A stretch of 64,000 bases of DNA from Hyalella azteca (lineage: Eukaryota; Arthropoda; Malacostraca; Amphipoda; Hyalellidae). Positions 1 to 10,890 of the stretch are shown here, piece after piece (the first letter of the stretch is position 1; the number at the start of each line of letters is the position of its first letter). The notes under the pieces are model-generated. The model was not told the DNA's origin. It did not search any database and saw nothing but the letters and a program-made list of their open reading frames with translations. Location: the NCBI RefSeq assembly GCF_000764305.2, contig NW_025944201.1, forward strand, positions 1-64,000, read 5' to 3'. The position numbers were made by a program, and so were the translations under genes.

Positions 1-200
1 GGTGCTGTAGGTCTGCAGGCCAGCTGGTGCTGTAGGTCTGCAGACCAGCTGGTGCGCTGTAGGTCTACAGGCCGGCTGGTGCTGTAGGTCTGCAGACCAG
101 CTGGTGCGCTGTAGGTCTGCAGACCAGCTGGTGCTGTAGGTCTACAGGCCAGCTGGTGCTGTAGGTCTGCAGGCCAGCTGGTGCTGTAGACCTGCAGACC
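1..200. repeat. Minisatellite, about 25-27 bp unit
   Basis: About eight tandem copies of a unit built on ggtgctgtaggtctgcagg followed by ccagct. Some copies carry a 2-bp insertion (ggtgcgctg) and some read ctacagg instead of ctgcagg. Each copy contains the palindromes CTGCAG and CAGCTG. The array runs off the left edge, so its full length is unknown. No coding role is visible. Confidence 0.95.
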
Positions 201-860
201 AGCGATCAGGACTCTGCAGCCTAGCAACCCATAGCTTCAGGGAGACCATAAATGATCATTAGACCTCTGACTCGTTATTTGCATTTATTAGAGATTTATT
301 AGCATTACTAATCTTCTGGTCATTTTTCAACTCGTGATACATTTAAGGAACATAGTTTCGTTTAGGATTGAACATTAAATTTACTAAACATCCGTTATTT
401 TAATGCGTTATTTGAAGTATAAATTAATTGAGATTTACGTAATAATCTGATTAGTAATCATGACGGCCATTTTAAGAAATTAATATTTAGCATCGATATT
501 ACAAAACTGTTGACATTTAATTTCAAATTAAAATAATTATACATTCCGTTTACTGACGTCGCCTGCATCAAATATTGCAGTGCCCATTAGACGAAACTTG
601 ATGTCCGATAAATGTCATAAAATAGAAGAATAATTTGCTGGTTTGTTTTCAATGTAAATATCAAAATCTTCAAGATTTATACGCCGCTCGTAGAAGCCTA
701 TCTGTATTGCCAGTAAAAGACATCGCTGTGGCTTTCGGTATAGCTCAGGCTTAACATTTCTTTATCTGACATTCAGCCATTAAATAAATTTAATGAACGA
801 ATGGCTCCTAATTCGTATTATGTTAATATTTAGATGAATATGATGAATAACTGACGGAAA
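201..860. other. AT-rich sequence, no gene seen
   Basis: Unique AT-rich DNA with no long open frame, splice-site-bounded open block or transposon end that I recognise. Confidence 0.6.
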
Positions 861-861
861 T

Positions 862-962
862 TAACAAATGAATGAATGTAACGAAAAATGAATGTAACGA
901 AATGAAATGAATGAATGTAACGAAAAATGAATGTAACGGAATGAAATGAATGAATGTAACGA
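862..962. repeat. Short minisatellite (gaatgtaacgaaa-type)
   Basis: Alternating copies of atgaatgtaacgaaa and related 12-18 bp units. The minus-strand open frames here translate to repetitive FRYIHSFH-type peptide and are a by-product of the array, not genes. Confidence 0.85.
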
Positions 963-1282
963 CATAGAGGCTGTAAAACTGCTGTGAGATGACACGCGAC
1001 GTGTTCATGCATTGCGATGAGATGAATAAATCCAAAAGAAAATGCAACCTATAAATCATAAGAGAAGATCCGGCGTTTATAAAAATAAGATGTGACGTAT
1101 AAATTCAGTGAAAATATAATGCATTCAAACCAGTTTTACCTGTCCAGAACCGGTCAGAACGTCACAACCGCGTGCACTAAAAGATGTCATCATTTATTAC
1201 TCAACAGCTTCAATGCGGTTCAGTTTTTTCGCTTGCAACAATTACCCTCGACACGAGGCGAGTGTCCCGTGTTACCTCTGCT

Positions 1283-1468
1283 GTTGTTGAATCAGAAGTA
1301 TGAGAAGTAATAGTTGAATCAGAAGGATTAGGAGTAATAGTTGAATCAGAAGAATGAGAAGTAATAGTTGAATCAGAAGTATGAGAAGTAATAGTTGAAT
1401 CAGAAGTATGAGAAGTAATAGTTGAAACAGAAGTATGAGAAGTAATTGTTGAATCAGAAGGATTAGCA
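1283..1468. repeat. 27-bp minisatellite
   Basis: Six to seven copies of gaagtatgagaagtaatag followed by ttgaatca. Because 27 is a multiple of three, the minus strand gives an open frame encoding Leu/Ile/Gln repeats. I regard that as spurious. Confidence 0.9.
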
Positions 1469-1489
1469 GCACTCGTTTGATCAAAAGTA

Positions 1490-3275
1490 TGAATCTAGTT
1501 AAAAATAACGAGCATTAATTACTGGGATTTGAGAACGGAAAAGTTGCATCTACTCTACTTATTGCAAATCTTTTATTCTTCTTGGATACTTTAGCAGAAT
1601 AATTTACAAAATTCTCACTGTAAAATGGTTTTCAAAATCATTCCCAATCGATTTATTTCTTTCTAAAATAATACCTTACTTAAGTCACTTCTCTTTCTAC
1701 AGTTTTGTTTATGCCGTGGAAAGATCATGCGACATAGTATATTTTTTGAGCTTAAAGTAATGACTACTTCGTGAAGGCACCAGCTGTCCGTAGGATGTAT
1801 CAACAAGATGTCTTAACTCGAGGAAACATTACTTATTATTTTGTATCGTACCATACGACAGTAAATCAACCTGCATTAAGACGGCATTTCCAACGACCGA
1901 CTGGTGACTTGAAATTATTCAATTAGAATGAATGATTTTCTCAAATAGTCGATACAATAATATTAATGACCACAAGGATATCAAATTTTTTACAACGTTA
2001 AAAACACATGTTTCTTCGACGTTAAATCATGGATATAAAATTTTGTTCTTTTAACTAACTTTTAAATCTGCCGAGGCGTCGCTGATGTTACGGATTCATT
2101 ACAAGCATTCTACCAAATGCCAGCTAGCTTTCCTCAACTTAACTTCACTGAAATTCGGTGGCAAAAAACGTATAAGATGAAAATCCTATAACTAATAATA
2201 TTACATATATATATATAATATTATATCAATATATGCCGGTTACTTCATCAGCAATATAAATCGTATCACTCGTCGAATAAGTATAAAGCTTCATTAACAA
2301 ACGTTAAAAGCCACTGTATTAACAAACGTTAACATAGTGACTTCTCTAATGATAGTTTCATTAATAAACGTTAGAAGTCACTATAACACGAGTATCATGC
2401 AGTTTAATATAGATCGCGAGTTTCCATCCCATATCATGCAATCTAATATGTTTTCAAAAGTCACCGGGCAATAGAAGCGGAAAAAAATCACGCGATGGAT
2501 GTACATCAATTGTAATATGATTTAAAATGATTCTCGGTTGATACAGAAACATACGCTGATAAACGTTCAAGGCTGCATTGCCATTTTAACGGCGGCTCCA
2601 ATTTATTATGAAGATTTCGTATAAATGCGCTTCGTCATGGATATTGCGATTGAGGCAAGATTCATATAATCGACAGCCCCACAATCTGCATGAATTTAAT
2701 AGCGAGTGCCTCAAATGAGACTAATTTGTTGACTTGACCTTCAGTGCAGTTTATTCCTGCGCCCCTTCAGCTCTTCTTATAATGTCTTGAGATAATCGCT
2801 CGGAGGGCGAGATTACCGAGCCAGATTGCAGAGTTTTTTCGTTAAATCAAATTACAGGGCATGTTGAATGCAGCAGATAAAAAACATTTTTAGTGGAACT
2901 CCAGTAACTTGTATTTAAATCTGCAATCACCGAATTTGCTTTTTTTTCTTAGGAGTAAAATATCATGAGTCAAGAGTAAATAAGTAAATGTAAAAGTAAA
3001 GTTTTTCTAGCGAGCAAGCTACCTGCATGCCGCCGTACCAAGATTGTTCTGCCGACTGCGCTTGTTTATACCTGAATCCTCATAATTAAAATTCTTTAAA
3101 ATGCCAAATGAAAACTGAAACTCATTATGTAAATCATCAGAAGTAATGCGCTGCATAATTGTATAATTATCATAGTCTTCGGAAAGCCAATCTCTCCTTG
3201 AGCAAATTCTCCAGTCAGTGAGTCCAGGCTCATGAATGCAGCTTTCTACTGAGCTTCTATATTGTGATTAATTAC
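1490..3275. other. AT-rich sequence, no gene seen
   Basis: No supported coding sequence. A weak local repetition of aacaaacgttaa-type words with 'agtgacttct'/'agtcacta' occurs at about 2,290-2,390, and a short (ta) run near 2,205. Confidence 0.55.
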
Positions 3276-3279
3276 ATTT

Positions 3280-3515
3280 ATGTTTATATGTTTATAAATG
3301 TCAAAATGTTACATGCTTACTGTGACATGTTGAATTACTGTATGAGTATCAATGTTAAAATGTTACATGCCTACTGCGGATGTGGCATGTTGAAATGCTG
3401 TATGAGTATCAATGTCAAGATGTTACATGCTTACTGTAGCATGTTGATTTGCTGTATGAGTATCAATGTCAAGATGTTACATGTTATATGTTGTGTTAAC
3501 ATGTTACATACTGGG
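3280..3515. repeat. About 60-bp minisatellite
   Basis: Four diverged copies of a unit with tgagtatcaatgtcaagatg, then ttacatgcttactg and a variable catgttgaa segment. The plus-strand open frame of cysteine- and methionine-rich repeats (3,264-3,521) follows from the repeat period and has no recognisable domain. Confidence 0.85.
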
Positions 3516-3519
3516 GCAT

Positions 3520-4515
3520 GATAAATTGGGCAGCAAGGTGACAATTAAATACGGGAGACGTTGCAGTAAAGCCTAAATTCTAAGTGGCACAGAGCTCAAT
3601 TTTCTTCAGCACTCCTTTATGTTTGTTTAGAAATATCTAATAAGTCTACGAAAATTATATGCCTTTCTTAAATAAACAGTCGTCAATGGCACCGTGTCTT
3701 AGTGTCAGGTAGGTATAGGTACCATCAACAAACAAAGGGTTCAGCATGCTTGACTAGACGAGCGGATCGAATATAGCATTTCAACCAAAACGTCGTTAAT
3801 ATATAGCCATGAAGCAAATTTTAAATTCATATTAAAATATTTTATTAATGTAGTTACAATGAAAAAGGGTAGTACCTCTCGATGGATTTAAAGCAACATA
3901 AACGCTCAAGCTGCTCTATCATTAAGTTCAATGTAATCTCTAATAAAATGCATATAGATCCAATTATATATATAGAGAAACTCTGTCCTAGTAAATATAA
4001 ATGAACATATCTGTAACTCAAACGATAGCATGAAGAACAGCAAACAAATTCTCTGATGGTAATCTAAGTAAGTAAACAGAAAACTGGCGCTCGTTAGGCA
4101 ACATTCCAAACTAAATAAACGATCTCTTTGATCACTTAAAAGGCTTACGAAATGCTAATTGTAGGTGCATTCCTACCGCCATTCCTGCAAGGATAACAGA
4201 ACTGCACTGATAAGGTCAAAGGCGCCTTGCCTACCGCAGCCATACGTTCGTCCGAATTTGACCTTTGCAAAGAGCGCATTTTTGCATCTACTTCTCCGTG
4301 CATTCCAGGCCTGCGCACGAAGATAAACTGGTGCTGCTTTTTTAGCTGCTGCCCCGCCCAGCCCTATTGCAAGTTATCTACCTGCGCCCGCACTTGACGC
4401 CGGGAAGGCCATTCTGATACCAGACTGTAAGAACCGCTAAACTCAATTGCATATATGTACAAAAAGTAGATCGCTAGAGCCATTAAAAATTTAGGTGATC
4501 ACTGGTAAGGGAATA
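3520..4515. other. Sequence with no supported gene
   Basis: Mixed-composition DNA. GC rises between about 4,190 and 4,420, but I could not find an open block bounded by good splice sites. Confidence 0.5.
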
Positions 4516-4517
4516 CA

Positions 4518-5345
4518 GATTATATGGCTTTTGTCGTAGGAATATGTAGGCTGTGGCGGGTGGAAGACGTCAGACCATATGGCTTTTGTCGTAAGAATTT
4601 GCAGGCTGTGGCTGGTGGAAGACGACAGACCATATGGCTTTTGTCGTAAGAATTTGCAGGCTGTGGCTGGTGGAAGACGCCTGACCATATGGCTTTTGCC
4701 GTAAGAATATGCAGGCTGTGGCTGGTGGAAGACGACAGACCATATGGCTTTTGTCGTAAGAATATACAGGCTGTGGCTGGTGGAAGACGACAGAGTATAT
4801 GGCTTTTGTCGTAGGAATATGTAGGCTGTGAGGGGTGGAAGACGACAGACCATATGGCTTTTGTCGTAAGAATATGTAGGCTGTAGCGGGTGGAAGAAGA
4901 CAGACCATATGGCTTTTGTCGTAGGAATATGTAGGCTGTAGCGGGTGGAAGACGACAGAGCATATGGCTTTTGTCGTAAGAATATGTAGGCTGTAGCGGG
5001 TGGAAGAAGACAGACCATATGGCTTTTGTCGTAGGAATATGTAGGCTGTGGCGGGTGGAAGACGTCAGACCATATGGCTTTTGTCGGAGGAATGTGTAGG
5101 CTGTGGCGGGTGGAAGACGTCAGACCATATGGCTTTTGTCGGAGGAATGTGTAGGCTGTGGCGGGTGGAAGATGACAGAGCATATATGTGGCTTTTGTCG
5201 TAGGAATAAATGTATTCAGGTGGTGACAGGTCAGGTCTGACAGCTGGCATCTGGCTTTTCTAAGATGAATTGAACAATTTAGGCAGCAATTTGTGGCAGA
5301 AGACAGTGCATCATGGCTTTCGTCCATGGCTTTCGTCGTAGGAAT
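4518..5345. repeat. 55-bp minisatellite
   Basis: About 13 tandem copies with an exact 55-bp spacing between successive catatggcttttgtcgtaag words, plus degenerate flanking copies to 5,345. Units vary at a few positions (gtaagaatat/gtaggaatat, ctgtggctgg/ctgtagcggg). The period is not a multiple of three, yet no unit carries a stop in several minus-strand phases, which produces overlapping open frames up to 278 codons. These translate to the same peptide in rotating frames and show no coding signal beyond the array. Confidence 0.95.
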
Positions 5346-7250
5346 AATACAATTCAGATAGGTTCCTTATAAAAGGAAATACGGAAACATTTCAGAAGTG
5401 ATGTTAAAGTAGGAGATGCAATTGGTGCGGCCAAGTTTTAATAAATGTTCTTTAATAATTCGTAGAATTAAGTTTCGAACACGAATACGGAATTAATTAA
5501 CGAAATTTTTATTTGTTAAGAATGTTACTTCTAGTATAAATCATAAGAACTTGTCCGTTTTTTCCATGATCCATTCAGAAACCAAAGCAAGAGATTTAAT
5601 TCTCATCCAAAGGTTAACAAGGATCGAACGTACACGGAGAAGGTGAGGTGAAAAAAACGCATTTGATAATTTTTAGTTGCATGTTGGGTGTGCCCAGATG
5701 GAATAATGTTTGGCAAGGTAGGTGGAAGAGGAATCATTGTTTTCCTAACAAAATGTCATCGTCTTCAATTCTCCTCGAGACTCGTGACATTGGAACGCAG
5801 TTTCTTGAAATTTCTGTGAAAAGTGTCCCTTTTTAAATGTTTACAGTCTCATTAGTCTCCACGTCATGAATTTTACAGCTTTAATGTGGTAGCGATCGTC
5901 ATGCATGTCATTCAAGATAGATTCATTTAATTTTTTCTAGTTGCACACAACGAACAGCAGTTATATACAGAAGACGTGTTAGTAAGAATATTACAAGAAA
6001 GAACAGTTACGAAAAAATTTTGCAATAAATAATTCGAGTTGGTGTGTATTAATGTACATAAAATTTCCAAAAATATTCAACTCTTTCATTTTTTCAATAA
6101 ATATGAGTTAATTGCACGTGCGTTGAAAGAAGATATTTGGCTCCTGCATCACACCACGAACTTATTCAATCCAAAATGGTCATAAAAATTTCTACTTTTT
6201 GGGGACAGCGTTCGTACATTCGAGTTTTACAGAGACGTGCAATCTCGACAGATGTAGCGCATTCTTGCATAAGATGTGTTATACGGCAGGAGAAACATTT
6301 TGTTTTGAAATAAAAGGTTAATTCGTATTTGCGTGTGCAGCCTCAAAAACCACAAGTTATTGATCTGACTTAAGGCTGTAATACTGTAAAAATGTTCCTT
6401 GAAGTAGGGATTGAAATTGTTCATGAATACGAATAGGCGGGAATTATGAATCGAAGGGATACAAATGGTGGGACAAAACACTATGTATGTACAGAAATCA
6501 AAATCAGGTTAACTCTAGAAAAAACTCTAGAATAAAATAAATTATGCACTCATTGCAGCATATTTGTACCTTAAGCATGTGTAAATAAAATAACTTATTA
6601 TACCCATATAACAAATTTAGTAAATTCCATTTGACCAATTGAATACAACAAATGAATTTAGTCACTTTTTCTGGCGTAAATAAAAACGACAGAAAATTTT
6701 CGTAGCAATTGGTAAACAAGACGTACCACCCCTGCGGCCTGCACCTCGGAATGAAGAAATATCCTAATTACTTAATTAAATCCAGCATAATATCGTTGTT
6801 GATATTTTCGTCGTTCATAAATAAGAGGCGATTTCATGTTGTTTCGATGTAAATAGAATGTCTTTGCAGGAATATCTAAAAAATTAGCTGTTTAATTCAT
6901 GTCATTCCAGTACCTAATTATATAACCACAATAAAATATTGTGGGTCGTTTTTTTTAATTCGAATCCAAATATTAATTTTATTTAGTGCCAAATTCTTCT
7001 AATTGGCAACCTTATTATTTGATAACAACTGCTTAATTTGACGGTCTTTAGACCATATCCAATGCGCAGATGAGGCTTCATCGAATTAAACACAATTCAT
7101 TATAATTTTCTTCAGCTGTTTTAATCCTGCATAATCTCATGTCGCAGAGACCCAGCATGACGCCCTCGGACACGATCCTTATCAGTGGTCAGCTGATTCC
7201 CAGATATTGCTCCAGGATCTCTTATCGCTCACGACTTAGCATTTTATCTC
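5346..7250. other. AT-rich sequence, no gene seen
   Basis: Unique AT-rich DNA with only short open frames of biased composition. Confidence 0.55.
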
Positions 7251-7251
7251 A

Positions 7252-7374
7252 TCACAGAACATTAAAGAAATCCTGCACCAACTTTAGCATTGCCTGCAGT
7301 AAAGCTATAGCCTCCCACATCTCAGCGGCGTCACAAGACGAGGACGGGGCGTGGTGCTTAAAGCAGATCCTGAG
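7252..7374 (-). CDS. Possible terminal exon, function unknown
   Basis: On the minus strand a good acceptor (pyrimidine-rich tract then atatttcag) is followed by a 40-codon open block ending in TGA. It encodes a peptide beginning LRICFKHHAPSSSCDAAEMW and ending LVQDFFNVL. GC content is clearly above the surrounding DNA. I do not recognise the family and found no upstream exon. The plus strand is also open across this block for 79 codons, so the strand call is only moderately favoured by the acceptor. Confidence 0.22.
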   Translation of the reverse strand, partial: LRICFKHHAPSSSCDAAEMWEAIALLQAMLKLVQDFFNVL

Positions 7375-7379
7375 CTGAA

Positions 7380-9035
7380 ATATTGAGGAACTTTATGCTG
7401 GGAAAATCTTTAATTGAACTTGATTAATTAGTTTTGCTGTTGTGAGTCATCAATAAACTAATCGAAATCTAAATAAAATCTTACTGCTTTGCCTACATAT
7501 CGAAGATAATGTTCACGGAGCTGATGCTTTGTAGTGACAACTTCATGTCTCTACAAAGTATGACAACTTTATTAAGTTTACAATGACTGCCCTAACAACA
7601 TTAAAACGCAAATTGTAACAACATTAAAACGCAGTAATTACAATCTATAATTGAGTAACAGTTAACTATATGGATTCTATGTGGTATGGTGATTCTGCCA
7701 CATTCTATAAATTTTGAAATATTTGAATATTTTCAGCAGCCCATCTTTACGTTCAATTCCATTTTTATGTAAATTATTTCGCTCTCTTCATAATGAAATT
7801 GGATTTTTTTATTAATTTCATTATTTTACATTATATAAAATTTAAAATTTTGTATGTTAGAGGTAAATCTTATAATTTTAAAGCTCACCGAAGTCCACTC
7901 TACAAAATAATGCCCCCAGTAAAAACCTTCACCTTCTGCAACGCATAACGCACCCCATAGCTGAACTGTGAGTATTTATGATGGGGAATAATGCAAGGAA
8001 CACACAGGGCTGAGGTGAGAACTTATTGAAATTTCAATTTGCACCCACGTTCTTTGACCCAAATTGCCAGACTGGTCCGAAAACAATTTTCTCATATTAG
8101 GGACATTATATAAAGTCAAGCCCTTGTTGAATTGCATGTACAACACTAGTCGCTTTATGCCTTTTGAACCACAGATAGTATTGTACTAGCCACCTTCCTA
8201 CCGAAACCACTTTGTCTGGAAATAACATAGCATTTACTCCTAATCAGCTGCAATAAAAATTTATCATGACTTACAATCACAGCTACCAACAACTGAGGTC
8301 TTTCTCTCGTCTCAAACCTGTTCAATTTTAATTGTGTTCATCGAGATTCCATGTGTTCGCTTTTATTAAGTTAATAAAATCTGTAATCGAGCATCCAAAG
8401 TCACCTACGTATGCAATTGTTGTCCCCGTTATTGGCAACATTTACCGTTTGTCGATTATGCACTACGTTTATAACATGAAAACTAAAATATCGATTTATA
8501 AAAACACCGATAACCCTGAGGTGGAAAAAGCTGACATGAGCAAGACGTTAGGTGTGAGTCTTGAATAAATAATAAAATCTAATTGCTCTGTTTTTCTAAT
8601 TCCTCTATTTTTAGTAGAGAAGTAAACGCTTCGAAGTTTTCAATTAAAAATTTCATTTTCAATTAAAAGTCAGGCAAATGAAACGGCGAGGGATGTTCAC
8701 CAAAATGGGAGCAAGTTACAATTTGTTAGTGACCTAAGCACGGCTATCCTTCGTTCCTGGGATAAAATTTTCAAAAATCTGGATTATTTGGTAAATATCA
8801 TGGTGACAAGATGCATTGAGGTAATTAAGGTGAAAGGAGGCAAGATTTCCTATTAAAACGAGTTTATGGGATGCAGAAACGGAAAAACCTATAATAGTGT
8901 AATTACAATTTCCACCTAATTTTTTTTTGTAGTTTTCATCTTTTCTTCTCATATATTTAAAAAATATATTGGACGTATAGAGTTTGAACCATTTTCAAAC
9001 GTAGTTTAACGTCGTATAATTAGAATCCCGTATTT
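7380..9035. other. AT-rich sequence, no gene seen
   Basis: Includes a 15-bp direct duplication (caacattaaaacgca) near 7,600. The open frames at 8,332-8,568 (plus) and 8,734-8,952 (minus) lack recognisable domains, and I leave them uncalled. Confidence 0.5.
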
Positions 9036-9037
9036 CC

Positions 9038-9240
9038 TAAGGGTACGCACAGAGTGAAGGCAGGTTGCCAGCGTGCTGGTTACCTGCTCAGGCTGGCACC
9101 TGAAACCATAGAATACAGAAGCCTATTCGTACAGGTTTTCACTGTGAACACTTACATTATTATCCTATGTACATTCTTGTGGCAGGTTGGAGCAGGTTGC
9201 CCGCGCGGGCAAACCTGCTTCCACTGTGTGCGTACCCTTA
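9038..9240. mobile_element. Short MITE with about 30-bp terminal inverted repeats
   Basis: The left end (taagggtacgcacagagtga, then aggcaggttgcc) and the reverse complement of the right end (taagggtacgcacacagtgg, then aagcaggtttgcc) match over about 30 bp with a few differences. The interior holds a further near-palindrome around gcccgcgcgggc. No transposase is encoded. The ends resemble the AAGGTGC-type ends of the PIF/Harbinger-like element at 59.4 kb, and TAA/TTA trinucleotides border both ends, but I could not define a clean target-site duplication. Confidence 0.75.
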
Positions 9241-9344
9241 CGCAGGAAAAATATATAGAAAAAACTGGGTGCTCGCACAGTCATATCCGCAACTGTAGTC
9301 TCATTAATGGTAATAACTTAACATAACATAACATAACAAAACAT
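9241..9344. other. Short AT-rich spacer with (acata) run
   Basis: Contains an aacataacataacataaca run that forms the 3' microsatellite tail of the minus-strand LINE fragment to its right. Confidence 0.6.
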
Positions 9345-9722
9345 AGTGATCTCGGCGCTGAATTGTAGGCCTGATGTGGCCTGTCGCAGATTCTTGCGAA
9401 TCGGTGACTTGTTCACAGAAGATCTAATATCGTGTCATTTGACCGGATCTTTTCATGACTGACGATAGTTTGAAATAGCTACTCGACTTCCACCGGGTTC
9501 GATAAGGAGCTAGGCATTTCAAATCTGAACATATATTTTTCCATAGCTTTATCTAGTCTGTTCTTAAACGCGTTCATACTTGGAGCGCCAACGATGTCAT
9601 CGGGGAGGCTGTTCCACATGTCGGTGATTCAAAGCGAGAAGAAATTTTGTCGCGTGGAGAAGTTGCAGCGCAGTTTTTTGAGTTTATAGCCGTGGCCCCT
9701 GGTGTATGGAATGCATCGCAGC
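9345..9722 (-). pseudogene. LINE ORF2 C-terminal fragment with 3' tail
   Basis: Read on the minus strand, positions 9,720 to 9,479 give the tail common to many non-LTR retrotransposon ORF2 proteins. It runs RCIPYTRGHGYKLKKLRCNF, then STRQNFFSL, one stop, ITDMWNSLPDDIVGAPSMNA, FKNRLDKAMEKYMF and, shortly after, a terminal stop at 9,479. The W-N-S-L-P-D and F-K-N-R-L-D motifs are the recognisable part. The internal TGA sits where an Arg (CGA) is expected. The 3' UTR ends at a pentanucleotide microsatellite near 9,320. The copy is 5'-truncated and dead. The same 3' tail recurs at 10.8 kb and in the SINE at 53.7 kb. Confidence 0.8.
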
Positions 9723-10005
9723 AGGAGCTATTTATTTTGCATTGATACCGAATGAAAAATTGTGTAAACAACACCGGGGATATCACGGTACTCTTCATAC
9801 ACGTTCATGAAAACGAGCAATTGTCGTAGGAATGTTTTTTCGAGTCTCCGTGACTCCAAAAACACTAACGGCTCAGTCACGGCACTATAACATTCCGTCA
9901 TTCTCCAATCATCGAAACTCAGAACACGAAACTGACGAGTTTCCTGACTTGGTCGGTGATCTTAATCCCAAAGTTCAAAACCGTGCATGGGTTCCTACGA
10001 CACGA
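9723..10005. other. Sequence left of the 27-bp array
   Basis: Probably partly older LINE sequence continuing 5' on the minus strand, but it is too degenerate to translate usefully. Confidence 0.4.
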
Positions 10006-10010
10006 ATTTT

Positions 10011-10180
10011 GCGCAGGAGTGGATGGAGGAAGTGCGTGTGATGGAGTGGATGAAGGAAGTGCGTGTGATGGAGTGGATGAAGGGAGTGCGTGTGATGGAG
10101 CGGATGTGATGAAGGAAGTGCGTGTGATGGAGTGGATGAAGGAAGTGCGTGTGATGGAGTGGATGAAGGAAGTGCGTGTA
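10011..10180. repeat. 27-bp minisatellite
   Basis: Six copies of gaaggaagtgcgtgtgatgg followed by agtggat, one of them interrupted. Open frames on both strands here encode only the repeat. Confidence 0.92.
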
Positions 10181-10800
10181 CGAAGCCGGTTTTTGTCTGA
10201 TTTAATAATTGCTCGCATGCCGAGTAAGATATAAAAGACTGAAATGTATATTCCAAGTCCATCATTTATAAAATTGCATGACAAATAATTTGATTTGTTT
10301 ACATAGCAGGCGTTATTTCCTGGAACTCATTTTTTCTCAAGCACGACTACTGATCGCCATTCAATTGTGAGACATTATTATTAATTAAATAACATCAATA
10401 ACATCAAATTTAATTAATATAAATGGGGAAAATAAATTCAAAACAGTATATGCAATCGTACTGAATGCCAGGCGTAATGTTAATTATCGTCCTATTGTTG
10501 ATTCTATCGCATCCTTTTATGACGTTAATATAACAGGGCGATATTATTGCAAAGTTATGGTATCCTAATAACTCATAAGATATAATATAATATGGCGATA
10601 TTATTAAAAAATATGGGACCTTAATATCTCATAAGAAAGAATACTCCTGGAATTGGGGCAGAAGGAATGTCAAGCAATGCAGATTTTCTAAAGCGACGTT
10701 TAAAAATAGCGAAAAAGGATTAGCTTTATAATGCAATGAAGAAAATTGGTAGCTTTAATGTTAATTTGTACGCACGCTGCAAAATGTAAAGAGGGCACAC
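10181..10800. other. AT-rich sequence, no gene seen
   Basis: No supported feature. Confidence 0.55.
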
Positions 10801-10805
10801 ATGTT

Positions 10806-10890
10806 ATAGAATAGAATAGAAGTGTCGGCGTTGAAGAAATAGGCCCATGGCCTGTTGCCGATTCTTGAACTTTTCGTGACTTGATCTACT
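10806..10890 (-). mobile_element. Retroposon 3' tail (same family as the 9.4-kb LINE)
   Basis: On the minus strand this reads an AAGAATCGGCAACAGGCC block, a GGCCTA word, then GCCGACACTTC and a (TTCTA) microsatellite tail. The block is shared with the LINE end at 9.35 kb and the SINE end at 53.73 kb. Only the tail is preserved, so I cannot say whether it came from a LINE or a SINE. Confidence 0.65.

Noticed and set aside
1..200. CRISPR-like array
   Set aside because: Units are directly adjacent with no unique spacers, and the genome is eukaryotic. The same applies to the other arrays.
4491..5327. 278-codon minus-strand open frame
   Set aside because: It reads the 55-bp minisatellite in rotating phases. 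Several overlapping frames are equally open, so openness reflects a stop-free unit, not coding.
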